From Temnopleurus reevesii (taxonomy: Eukaryota; Echinodermata; Echinoidea; Temnopleuroida; Temnopleuridae): a stretch of DNA of 11,304 bases. The stretch lies in contig BQKZ01001284.1 in the NCBI GenBank assembly GCA_036244855.1, positions 20,939 through 32,242 of the forward strand. Direction: 5' to 3'. Both the position numbers and the translations under genes were made by a program. The notes under the pieces are model-generated. The model was not told the DNA's origin, did not search any database, and saw only the letters and a program-made list of their open reading frames with translations. Shown one piece after another: positions 1 to 7,027 of the stretch; positions within the stretch are counted from its first letter, which is position 1, and every line of letters begins with the position of its first letter.

Positions 1-73
1 GGCGAATTTTGGTACGCTAGTATGTTGAAGAGAAATAAATTTCCCACCTTATATGTTAGTAAGAAAATTCGCC
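1..73. repeat. Short inverted-repeat fragment at the window edge
   Basis: The first ten bases (GGCGAATTTT) recur in inverted orientation at 64-73 (AAAATTCGCC), enclosing 53 bp of AT-rich sequence. The arrangement resembles a very small foldback element or the end of one. The left arm starts exactly at the window edge, so the true boundary and any target duplication cannot be seen. A ten-base arm pair is short enough that chance is possible. Confidence 0.4.
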
Positions 74-547
74 ACCTTGAGGTTTTTTGTTAATGATTTT
101 TTAATGATGGGTATGTAAGACGGAAAAACAAATTGCCATTCACTTTACACAGGCGATCTGACTCGCACAATTTCGTAGCGCTCCGACCTCTATCGCTGAA
201 CTGCGTATTATCTCGAAAAAACGAGATCTCGATAAAGCGAGAGTTTCCCTGACTGCTTACCGGCATTGAATTCGGTTGGACCGACATTTTAGACTCAGGA
301 CGAGGTTAATGACGTCAGAATGAGGTTGTTTTATTCCAAATTGACCAAATGAAAGATGTACTGTATATCTGAAACAGAATGAAAACCATGGCGATTATTA
401 TTAGATACATTGAAAGTCATCTAAATATATAAGTCATATAAATACGGATGAAAGAGTCAGAATAGAGAGAAAGGGGTGAATCGCGAAGGGGTGGGGTTGA
501 AGGAGTTTGCTCTGCGTCACCACGTCGCGTCAGTTCTACATTATTTT
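74..547. other. Non-coding stretch, AT-rich
   Basis: No credible gene. It holds the paired 16-bp hairpin units annotated at 211-242 and one full palindromic CRE/ATF-type site, TGACGTCA, at 310-317. A purine-rich, G-rich patch lies at about 455-505. A 15-base string in it (GAGAAAGGGGTGAAT, 467-481) recurs exactly at 10765-10779. An open frame on the minus strand at 90-287 (65 codons) shows no recognisable domain and I do not call it. Confidence 0.5.
211..242. repeat. Two tandem 16-bp hairpin units
   Basis: Two adjacent 16-base units differ at only two positions: TCTCGAAAAAACGAGA (211-226) and TCTCGATAAAGCGAGA (227-242). Each is itself an inverted repeat, with arms TCTCG and CGAGA. The junction also creates the palindrome CGAGATCTCG. 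The surrounding 170-242 is CpG-richer than its flanks. It may be a remnant of a foldback element or a composite binding site; nothing here decides which. Confidence 0.6.
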
Positions 548-709
548 CAAGGTGCCTGTGGGTTTTCAAAATTGGTGGACGGCGGGCTCATGGACGGTAG
601 AAAGCAAGTGCACATCTGACGTTGCGCGCTTGTCATTGAAGTTCATGCACAAGCGTCCGCAACCGTCCACAATCTTCTGTCCACCAATTTCGAAAACTCA
701 CAAGCCTTG
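548..709. mobile_element. 162-bp foldback (MITE-like) element
   Basis: The left arm (548-580) and the reverse complement of the right arm (679-709) match over about 30 bases with a small gap; the shared core is TTTTC(A/G)AAATTGGTGGAC. Pairing continues inward: TGGACGGT (591-598) opposes ACCGTCCA (662-669), and a GTGCA-containing segment near 609 opposes a TGCAC-containing one near 645. The whole element could therefore fold into one long imperfect hairpin. No transposase is encoded, as expected of a non-autonomous element. I see no clear target-site duplication. The open frame that runs through it (507-989) needs a TTG start and is dismissed. Confidence 0.7.
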
Positions 710-1500
710 CTTCTTCCAGCACACCCCTCTATTTCAAATTCATAATCTACTTTGTCGTTTAATTCAACCCTTTATTTGTAAACAATTATCATGTAAATAT
801 CTGCATGCGATTTTTCTTGGTAATTTTGTTTCAATTTATGTTTGCTTGAAACTGTTCATATTTACTTTTTTGCAATGTTGTATGTTTTTTAAATGGAAAA
901 TAAGTAAATACAATGCTTTCGAAAACAGCGCGACATGTGACGTAATTCATATTAAGCTTAAGAGGTATTGTTACGTAATCAGAGTATAAACGATATACAT
1001 TTTTAACCATGATGAAATAGCTCATCAGACCTTGCCACATTACTGGCTATTTGGATTCAAAAGGAAAAAATACCCGATTAGCACCTATTGCCTTTTCCAT
1101 TACAGTTACATCATGATGCGATTGGTTTATGAAACAAACTAATTGAAATTTATCAATAAGAATACGCGACGAGTCTTTATTCGGAGGGTAAGAGACGCAA
1201 ACAAATAGTTATGTTAATTTTAAAATTGACCCACATAATTGTTTTTGGAAAAAAAATATTTGAAGCTTATATACTTCATGAGAAACTTTCAAATTATTGA
1301 TAATTTTATGTGATTTAAAATGATTCATTCATCAAAATCTAGACTCAAATGCAGAGTCAAGCCCAAATCACAGAAAGGCCAGCTATGATTGAGTAAGGTT
1401 AATAATGCGCTGTTTCATTAGCATCTAATCAGCCTAGCTTCAACATCCGTGATAATTGGCACAGTTTTAGTGGCGTTTTCAGCCCATGCTCACGGCCAAA
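710..1500. other. Non-coding stretch, AT-rich
   Basis: No gene or repeat that I can support. Small palindromes include TTACGTAA at 971-978, which matches a PAR-bZIP/C/EBP-type site. The composition is AT-rich and looks like intergenic or intronic animal DNA. Stop codons interrupt every frame, apart from chance frames such as 831-1040 on the minus strand, which is low-complexity in composition and carries no recognisable domain. Confidence 0.5.
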
Positions 1501-1595
1501 ATGCAAATGATTGTTTGTCCGACGCCCACTACCTATGTAATAGCTTTCCACGCGTGGGTCGTTATTTAAAACTCATCCACAACCGCGTACCAGTA
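1501..1595 (+). promoter_or_regulatory. Promoter-like motif cluster (octamer, CACGCGTG, TATA-like, Inr-like)
   Basis: Seen directly: a perfect octamer ATGCAAAT (1501-1508, the POU-domain consensus), a perfect 10-base palindrome CCACGCGTGG (1548-1557), an A/T box TTATTTAAAA (1562-1571), and a CCAGTAC initiator-like string with its A at 1592. The A/T box lies about 25-30 bases upstream of that A, the usual TATA-to-start spacing. No recognisable coding sequence or known small RNA begins downstream. Instead, a decayed M repeat follows from 1762. It could be a promoter for an exon outside the window, an enhancer, or chance. Confidence 0.28.
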
Positions 1596-1761
1596 CAGAG
1601 AAAAAACTCTCCATTGTAATCTCGGAGAAATTAACATTTTGCGAAATTACTATTAGACAAATGCATAATTTAGACAATTGGTTCTTTGCTTTATTTATGT
1701 GAGGATTATTGGTTATAAGTGTCATTTACCAAGATTGGAGTCATACTTCCACGAGTTCACT

Positions 1762-1932
1762 AATGTTGTTCTTGACAACCCACGCGCTTGTCCGAAGCTA
1801 AATTTATCCCACCTAGCAACAGCTAATGCATGCAAACGGGATTTCGAGTATTGTATTCTAATTGTTACGAGCAGTTTAATGGAATATCACGTAACCACAT
1901 TTGTTAGCAAAAAAAAATCATAAATTTGAATC
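1762..1932 (+). mobile_element. Decayed, truncated copy of MITE family M (copy M1)
   Basis: This stretch aligns collinearly with the M elements at 5069-5268 and 6571-7027, and with the reverse complement of 6724-6944. Shared landmarks in order are GTTGTTCTTGACAACC near the start, AATGCATGCAAAC in the middle, GGAATATCACGTAAC, and CATAAATTTGAAT at the end. Identity looks well below that between the other copies, so this is probably the oldest. The terminal GGCGGGTTTA arms are not visible at either end. A chance open frame (1678-1923) runs through it; see the finding on the shared reading frame. Confidence 0.65.
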
Positions 1933-2235
1933 AATTGAACTCGTTTATTCGAATTTAACCAGGAAAGAACATTTGATTCTTTATCACAACAGAAATTGCA
2001 AAATAGATGATGCTGATTAACGGGTATATAGGATCTATTCTTTTTAATCTATTTAAGAGGGATACAATAATTAAAAAAAAATCATTACTGAATTCAATTC
2101 TTTTGAATTGTAATAATTTCAATCAATACCTATTTGTAAGATAAGAAAATGTTTCATTAAATCAGAACAATTCATTCCTGATATGTATACTTTTCTGATA
2201 TTACACAATAGCATTATCGATGAAATAAACTGAAG
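1933..2235. other. Non-coding stretch, AT-rich
   Basis: No gene visible. A small hairpin CAATTC-TTTT-GAATTG occurs at 2095-2110. The rest is A/T-rich and unremarkable, up to the left end of the inverted-repeat element at 2236. Confidence 0.5.
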
Positions 2236-2548
2236 GGCCCGTATTCTGATGTCATGGTTTAACTTAAACTAGAGTTTAAATATGTGGTTTAAGTATGGGA
2301 AGCCAAAAGAGGCTTGAATCTATAACAGTCGAAGGTTAATTTACCAGCACATTTGGCACTCATAGTATTCAAAACTGTCTCAGAATAAAGACTTCAATAG
2401 TTTTCTACATTATTAGAGCATGGGAAAAGAGAGCGGTTAACATAAGAATTATACATTGTAAATGAAGTTTTGGCACTTTTGGCTACCCATACTTAAACCA
2501 CATATTTAAACCAGGGTTAACTTAAACCTCGCTATCAGAATACGGGCC
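2236..2548. mobile_element. 313-bp MITE with long (about 74-bp) terminal inverted repeats
   Basis: The left arm (2236-2309) begins GGCCCGTATTCTGAT, and the right arm (2476-2548) is its inverted partner, ending ATCAGAATACGGGCC. The arms match over about 74 bases with roughly a dozen differences, including an exact internal block TTTAAATATGTGGTTTAAGT. The 166-bp centre is unrelated AT-rich DNA without coding capacity. The trinucleotide AAG lies directly outside both ends (2233-2235 and 2549-2551), consistent with a 3-bp target duplication. Ends starting GGCC/GGGCC and 3-bp duplications are features of PIF/Harbinger-type MITEs, although their usual target is TWA, so the superfamily is only a suggestion. 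Confidence 0.78.
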
Positions 2549-3492
2549 AAGATGCTAGCTGTCAAACGTTAATGGAGCTCAGTTCTAGATTCAAAAGATC
2601 TGACATAATTCTAATGAAAGCTCTCCATTGTAAGCTTGTGGTCACTTTTGAAATATTGGTCACATGTAAACAATCGTCCTTTGCTGGGGGTCATGACAAC
2701 GGTAACGCTAATGCCTTTTTATTCTTCCGTCAATTTCCAATTTGCAAATATTGCGTGAAAGTAAAGTGTGCTTAATTACGATGATGCCTACGTAATAGTA
2801 AATGGACTGGAAAAGCTAGGTCACATTGAGCTAACTAACTAAATTTGGATTTTAAGGCGTTTATCATTCAATAATTATCAATAACGTCACATCAATGTGA
2901 CACTTGGGGCCCATGGTTGAAGGGGAACCATCCCCTGGAATTATTACGTTCTCATCGAACGAAGAAAAATCAGGTGAACAAATTGTAAAAAATTTAGCAA
3001 AATTGGTCAATCACTTCAAAAGTCGTAAATTTTCGAATTTCTAATGATCCCCTTATTCCTAAAATCCCCATTATCACATTATAAGCGTGACATATATCTT
3101 TTGCGGAAATTTCGTCTCCTGCAGCCCCGGAAAAGGGAATAATTTTAACTTTACAATTTTCTGTATATAGCGTATTATCATTTTATGCATTTGGAGCAGA
3201 ATGAAGCCAGGTCATCCATCTTTCTAGCACCTCATGGCGATGATAAAAAATGATAACCAAACCTACTTGCAATAAATTCAGCCGTACCTGTGAGAATTGC
3301 CCAATATAAATTTGGCCGCGTCCGTGACAATAATGGATGATGTTGATTAATTATTACGTAGGAATATTTCATTGAAATGTCCCTGTTTATAATGGCACAA
3401 TGTGAGTGAGTATTTCAAGCGTAATGTTCCGATGGCAGTGCAGTCTGTATACTTAAATGTTGAGCAGCGAGAGGCAACAAACCCTGCATAAA
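2549..3492. other. Non-coding stretch with scattered motif sites
   Basis: No gene is supported; a 67-codon frame at 2572-2775 shows no domain. A forkhead-type string TGTAAACA lies at 2665-2672, near other factor-like strings (TTGGTCAC before it and CCTTTGC after it). Two tight hairpins follow: GTCACAT-CA-ATGTGAC at 2886-2901, and AGGGGA-ACCA-TCCCCT at 2921-2936. ATTTCA-T-TGAAAT occurs near 3366-3378. Such motifs are short and may be chance. Confidence 0.4.
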
Positions 3493-3731
3493 GGCCGACT
3501 CACACCTTTGCGTTTTAGCCTACGTCTGCCCAGCATATCTGAAAACAACTCATTGGGCGCATACATACGCAGGCCAAACGGCAGACTGACGTTCGGCGTT
3601 AGCTTCTTTTGAGCGGAAGCCGAACGTCAGTCCAGCGTCTGATCAGCGTGTAATGAGCGCTCGGGGAGCGTTTTTTAATTTTCAAAAACGCTGGGCTGAC
3701 GCAGGCTAAAATGCAAAGGTGTGAGTCGGCC
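3493..3731 (+). mobile_element. Foldback element of family R (copy R1)
   Basis: The ends are perfect inverted copies of GGCCGACTCACACCTTTGC, and the outer arms pair over about 45 bases (left arm GCCTACGTCTGCCCAGC against the right arm's CGCTGGGCTGACGCAGGC). A second inverted repeat sits in the centre: ACTGACGTTCGGC opposes GCCGAACGTCAGT across a short loop. The element is much more CpG-rich than its surroundings. It encodes no protein, as expected of a non-autonomous foldback or MITE. TAAA lies just outside the left end and ATTA outside the right, which is symmetric rather than a direct duplication, so the target site is unresolved. I set orientation (+) by the asymmetric central loop, shared with R2 and R3. 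Confidence 0.82.
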
Positions 3732-3973
3732 ATTATAGATGGAAGGTAAATTCGTCAAATGTTGATTGTAACACTGCTCAGTATATAGGAAATACCAATA
3801 CGAAAATAGCAAATTTGCTGACATCGATATACTCTTAACACTTGACACTAAAAATTCTGGGATGGAAAGATATCACAATATAAATTATGGGAATGGTTAG
3901 AGAACTTGAAAACGAGAGAATCCTGACCACATTTCAGGAAAATAAAACTGTCTCGTCTACCTCGCAGCCATGC

Positions 3974-4052
3974 GATTAATTGGACATCGGAAACCAAATT
4001 AATCAATGTCACTATGCACTCTCATATATTCACACATGAACGGGTATAAAAG
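3974..4052 (+). promoter_or_regulatory. TAAT palindrome plus TATA box upstream of R2
   Basis: GATTAATTGG (3974-3983) and CCAAATTAATC (3994-4004) form an inverted pair of homeodomain-type TAATT cores separated by 10 bases. A canonical TATAAAAG follows at 4045-4052. A start 25-30 bases beyond that box would fall inside the left arm of foldback R2, so a transcript would contain the whole R2 hairpin. Copy B has the same arrangement, but the copies are so similar that this conservation proves little. Promoter activity is inference only. Confidence 0.3.
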
Positions 4053-4056
4053 TAAA

Positions 4057-4301
4057 GCCTGCGTTACACCTTTGCGTTTTTAGCCTGCGTCGGCCCAGCG
4101 TCTTTGGAAATTAGAAACGCTCCCTTGACGCACAAAGACGCAGGTCATGCGGTGGACTGACGCTCGTCGTACGCTCGCTGAGCGCAAGCCGAACGTCAGT
4201 CCACTGTCTGATCTGTGCATGCTGTCCGTCAAGGGAGCGTTTTTTAATTTCCAAAAACGCTAGGCCGACGCAGGCCAGAAACGCAAAGGTGTGACGCAGG
4301 C
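4057..4301 (+). mobile_element. Foldback element of family R (copy R2)
   Basis: The outer arms pair almost perfectly over about 77 bases: GCCTGCGTTACACCTTTGCG at the left opposes CGCAAAGGTGTGACGCAGGC at the right. An internal block AAACGCTCCCTTGACG opposes CGTCAAGGGAGCGTTTT. An unpaired bulge then leads to an inner stem (TGGACTGACG against CGTCAGTCCA) around the centre near 4175. The tips read GCGTYAC where R1 and R4 read GACTCAC, marking a second subfamily. No coding capacity. R2 lies in the first copy of the duplication; its partner is R3. Confidence 0.85.
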
Positions 4302-4316
4302 CTTAGATCAGATTGC

Positions 4317-4528
4317 CATTTAAAGTGACCGTGCTTGATTAGCGTATATTTTCCGGGTAATATTCTCACATAATTGCAGCCAATAATTAACCTCCATGCT
4401 ATTTGCTTTAAAATGGTCCTATTATTATCGTTTGAGTGACTGGATAGGGGCGTCTAGGAAACCGGTGTTATGGCAGCCATGACCTATAACTTTTTTGTTC
4501 TTGTGAAGGATTTATGAATATGGAGTTG
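4317..4528. other. 212-bp tract identical between the two duplicate copies (copy A)
   Basis: Reading the duplicates side by side, I find no difference between 4317-4528 and 5862-6073, while both flanks carry many substitutions and indels. The tract is non-coding (stops in all frames) and holds a small palindrome ATGGCAGCCAT (4470-4480). The identity may reflect gene conversion, selective constraint on a regulatory element, or assembly mixing of alleles. See findings. Confidence 0.8.
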
Positions 4529-4723
4529 TCAGCATGGAAACACTTTTAAAACAGTGCTGATGTGACACTTGAAGGACATATTTATTGGGAAAAGTGCTGA
4601 TTGTCTTATAATAAAATTAACAATTACCAATGAAATGATAAGGGCTATTTTAGCAGGGTGATGAATCTACACCGACTGTGTGCCCATATGGTGCAACAAC
4701 AGATTTTTTTTTGTTCATACTAC

Positions 4724-4728
<5 letters not shown>

Positions 4729-4767
<39 letters not shown>
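4729..4767. repeat. (TA)n microsatellite, about 19 units
   Basis: An uninterrupted run of alternating T and A. A second short TA-rich run follows (about 4773-4787). The matching place in copy B (about 6261-6290) has only a few scattered TAs, so the array expanded after duplication, or contracted in the other copy. It accounts for the run of alternating isoleucine and tyrosine in the chance open frame at 4680-4979. Confidence 0.95.
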
Positions 4768-4770
<3 letters not shown>

Positions 4771-5011
4771 CTTTATATATATATATTTTTCTATATAACT
4801 CTACTGGACTGCGATCCTGGCTGACACGTCAAATATATCCACCATTTGACTATATATCTTATTCACTATATATCCTCATAAGTGACGCTCATCAAAATAC
4901 GCCATCGAATATAATCAATAACATAATCAACACAACAAACCAGAGTGTTTCATTGGTAAAGAAAGCTACTGTAGTTTAAAGGATGCTATTTTTTTTTAAC
5001 CTATTGGTGCT

Positions 5012-5035
5012 AAAAAAAAAAAAAAAAAAAAAAAA
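5012..5035 (+). repeat. Poly-A run (A24) in copy A
   Basis: A 24-base A homopolymer, preceded by a short T9 run at about 4989-4997. It lies about 33 bases before the left end of M2. The counterpart in copy B is interrupted (A10-C-A11). It may be an old retroposon tail, but no retroposon body with internal Pol III boxes is visible upstream, so I leave it as a simple repeat. Confidence 0.9.
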
Positions 5036-5068
5036 CACTTAAATTCCATTGTAAGATTACATTTATTA

Positions 5069-5268
5069 GGCGGGTTTAGAATTTATGCACATTTATACAC
5101 ATATGTTGCTCTTGACGACCAGTAAGGTTGCCTGAGGCTTGCCGGACATATCAACAAGTAATGTATGCAAACTGGATTTGAATTATCTTGGTCCAATTGT
5201 TGTCATTCGGTTTAAGGGATGCCATGTAACGAGGTTCGTTAACTATATAAACATGCATAAATTTGAAT
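5069..5268 (+). mobile_element. MITE of family M, right end missing (copy M2)
   Basis: The left end reads TA followed by GGCGGGTTTA, as in M4 (6724). The body shares the family landmarks CTTGACGACC, GAGGCTTGCC, ATGTATGCAAACTGGATT, CATGTAAC and CATAAATTTGAAT. The expected terminal TAAACCCGCC arm is absent: sequence identity to the family stops at 5268, immediately before the ambiguous base at 5269. M2 is therefore truncated either biologically or by an assembly join. No coding capacity. Confidence 0.8.
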
Positions 5269-5373
5269 NAAGTGCAGCGCCTACGTCACAATCAAAATTA
5301 TGCGCGCGCTTAATTGATGTGCGCGCACAGTCCTGCGCAGCCAAGTTGCGCATAAACTCAACTGGCGAACGTC
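5269..5373. other. G+C-richer spacer between the duplicate copies, opening with an N
   Basis: This 105-bp stretch has no counterpart upstream of copy A or downstream of copy B. It begins with the only ambiguous base in the window (5269). It is CpG-rich, with a hairpin TGCGCGC (5301-5307) opposing GCGCGCA (5321-5327) across a 13-base loop and a CTGCGCAG palindrome near 5333-5340. It could be a fragment of another repeat inserted at the junction, or sequence bridged by an assembler. Confidence 0.6.
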
Positions 5374-5515
5374 CTTAATACTTGACACTCAAAAATTCTG
5401 GGATGGAAACATATCACAATAGAAATTAAGGGAATGGTGAGAGAACTTGAAAAACGAGAGAATCCTGAGCACATTTCACGAATATAAAACTGTCTCGTCT
5501 ACCTTGCAGCCATGC

Positions 5516-5594
5516 GATTAATTGGACATCGGAAACCAAATTAATCACTGTCACTATGCACTCTCATATATTCACACATGGACGAGTATAAAAG
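5516..5594 (+). promoter_or_regulatory. TAAT palindrome plus TATA box upstream of R3
   Basis: Duplicate of the cluster at 3974-4052: GATTAATTGG (5516-5525), CCAAATTAATC (5536-5546) and TATAAAAG (5587-5594), with spacing almost unchanged. As in copy A, a start at the normal distance would lie inside the adjoining R element. Function is not shown by the sequence. Confidence 0.28.
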
Positions 5595-5598
5595 TAAA

Positions 5599-5846
5599 GC
5601 CTGCGTTAACACCTTTGCGTTTTTAGCCTGCGTCGGACCACCGGTTTTTGGAAATTAAAAACGCTCCCTTGACGCACAAAGACGCAGGTCATGCGGTGGA
5701 CTGACGCTCGTCGTACGCTCGCTGAGCGCAAGCCGAACGTCAGTCCACCGTCTGATCTGTACATGCTTGTCCGTCAAGGGAGCATTTTTAATTTAAAAAA
5801 AACGCTAGGCCGACGCAGGCCAGAAACGCAAAGGTATGACGCAGGC
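5599..5846 (+). mobile_element. Foldback element of family R (copy R3)
   Basis: This is the copy-B counterpart of R2, with the same orientation and the same GCCTGCGTTA-type tips. It has the same three-part structure: long outer stem, bulge, and inner stem TGGACTGACG against CGTCAGTCCA around about 5718. It differs from R2 by several substitutions and short indels, for example in the left arm near 5637-5650 and in the A-rich part of the right arm near 5795. It therefore arose by the segmental duplication and not by a separate insertion. A 60-codon frame at 5691-5873 is a by-product of its G+C-rich sequence. Confidence 0.85.
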
Positions 5847-5861
5847 TTTAGATCAGATTGT

Positions 5862-6073
5862 CATTTAAAGTGACCGTGCTTGATTAGCGTATATTTTCCG
5901 GGTAATATTCTCACATAATTGCAGCCAATAATTAACCTCCATGCTATTTGCTTTAAAATGGTCCTATTATTATCGTTTGAGTGACTGGATAGGGGCGTCT
6001 AGGAAACCGGTGTTATGGCAGCCATGACCTATAACTTTTTTGTTCTTGTGAAGGATTTATGAATATGGAGTTG
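5862..6073. other. 212-bp tract identical between the two duplicate copies (copy B)
   Basis: Base-for-base identical to 4317-4528, bounded by single-base differences on both sides (T against C just before, C against T just after). Downstream from 6090 the copies diverge quickly, with substitutions and indels. Confidence 0.8.
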
Positions 6074-6511
6074 CCAGCATGGAAACACTTTGATAGCAGT
6101 GATGATGTGACACTGGAAGGACATGTTTATTGGGAACAGTGCTGATTGTCTGATAATAAAATTAACAATTACCAATGGCTATTATAGCAGGGTGATGACT
6201 GTACACCGACTGTGCGCATATATGGTGCAACAACAGATTTTTCGTCTTCATACTACTATTTTATGTATATAACTGTTATCTTTATACTTTTCTATATACC
6301 TCTACTGGACTGTGATCCTGGCTCACACGTCAAATAAAATATTAGAACTGTGACTCTATATCCTATTCACTATATATCCTCATAAGTGATACTCACCAAA
6401 ATATGCCATCGAATATAATCAATAACATAATCAACACAACAAACCAGAGTGTTACATTGGTAAAGTAAGCTATTAGTTTAAAGGATGCTATTTTTTTAAC
6501 CTATCGGTGCT

Positions 6512-6540
6512 AAAAAAAAAACAAAAAAAAAAACACACAC
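6512..6540 (+). repeat. Interrupted poly-A followed by (CA)n in copy B
   Basis: A10, one C, A11, then a short CACACAC run. Counterpart of the pure A24 run at 5012-5035. Homopolymer length here may be affected by sequencing error. Confidence 0.85.
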
Positions 6541-6570
6541 TTTAATTCCATTGTAAGATTACATTTATTA

Positions 6571-7027
6571 AGCGGGTTTAGAATCTATGCAAATTTTATG
6601 CACACTTATACACATAGGTTGTTCTTGACGACCCGTAAGCTTGCCTGAGGCTTGCCGAACATAATCAACAAGTATTATATTGCAAACTGGATTTCAATTA
6701 TCGTGGCCCAATTGTTGTCAATAGGCGGGTTTACTTATATATTCAAATTTATGTGCGTTTAACGTAGTTACGTGGTATTCCACAGACCGGTTGATAACAA
6801 TAAGATTACAATATAAATTGGAATCCAGTTTGCATACATTACTTGTTGCTATGTCGGGCAAGCCTCGGGCAAGCTTTCAGGTTGTCAATAACAACCTTTG
6901 TATAAGAGGTATGCATACAATTTGCATCTATTAGTAAACCCGCCTATTGGTTTAAGAGATGCCATGTAACTACGTTCGTTAACAGTACTGCAAACGTGCA
7001 TAAATTTGAATCTATTAAAAATCGGCC
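6571..7027 (+). mobile_element. MITE of family M interrupted by a second M element (copy M3)
   Basis: The left end is TA followed by AGCGGGTTTA (6571). The right end is a degenerate ATCGGCC followed by TA (7028-7029), so the outer element is flanked by TA on both sides. The body matches M2 up to AATTGTTGTCA (about 6720), and resumes at about 6951 with GGTTTAAGAGATGCCATGTAAC. The 221-bp block between is element M4 in reverse orientation. Without it, M3 is about 230 bp. TA flanks suit a Tc1/mariner-type MITE, but the assignment rests on two elements only. Confidence 0.8.
6724..6944 (-). mobile_element. MITE of family M, complete, nested in M3 in inverted orientation (copy M4)
   Basis: A complete 221-bp element with perfect terminal arms, GGCGGGTTTA at 6724 and TAAACCCGCC ending at 6944, flanked by TA at 6722-6723 and 6945-6946. 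Its reverse complement aligns along its length with M2 and the outer M3. It is absent from the matching place in copy A, where the sequence runs GTTGTCATTCGG without interruption, so it inserted after the duplication or segregates between alleles. A four-base-loop hairpin GTGG-TATT-CCAC occurs inside. The arrangement shows the family was still moving after M3 was in place. Confidence 0.85.

Larger units (their letters stand above)
3834..5268 (+). repeat. Direct duplication, copy A (about 1.4 kb)
   Basis: From CTTAACACTTGACACT at 3834, this block matches copy B (5374 onward) collinearly until AAATTTGAAT at 5259-5268. Contents in order: a TAAT-palindrome/TATA cluster, element R2, a 212-bp tract identical to copy B, an AT-rich segment with an expanded (TA)n array, a poly-A run and element M2. 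Identity is high overall but uneven: perfect in the 212-bp tract, lower in R2 and in the AT-rich part. Copy A ends one base before the window's only N. The ends are not bounded by a recognisable transposon, so this looks like a local tandem duplication or an assembly join of two alleles. Confidence 0.88.

Noticed and set aside
507..989. Longest open frame in the window (160 codons, plus strand)
   Set aside because: It needs a TTG start, runs through the foldback at 548-709, is rich in F, C, I and K as expected from AT-rich DNA, and shows no domain.
1592..1720. Possible snRNA gene after the promoter-like cluster
   Set aside because: The downstream sequence does not resemble U1, U2 or U6 as I know them, and no terminal T-run stands at the right distance.
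4680..4979. 99-codon frame with a long alternating I/Y stretch
   Set aside because: The stretch is simply the (TA)n microsatellite translated; the rest has no domain, and the frame is not kept in the duplicate copy.
4990..5040. Poly-A as the tail of a SINE or processed retrocopy
   Set aside because: No A-box/B-box promoter pair or exon-like sequence upstream, and no flanking direct repeats; a simple repeat is the safer call.
5691..5873. 60-codon frame in the centre of R3
   Set aside because: By-product of the G+C-rich palindrome; no start context and no domain.
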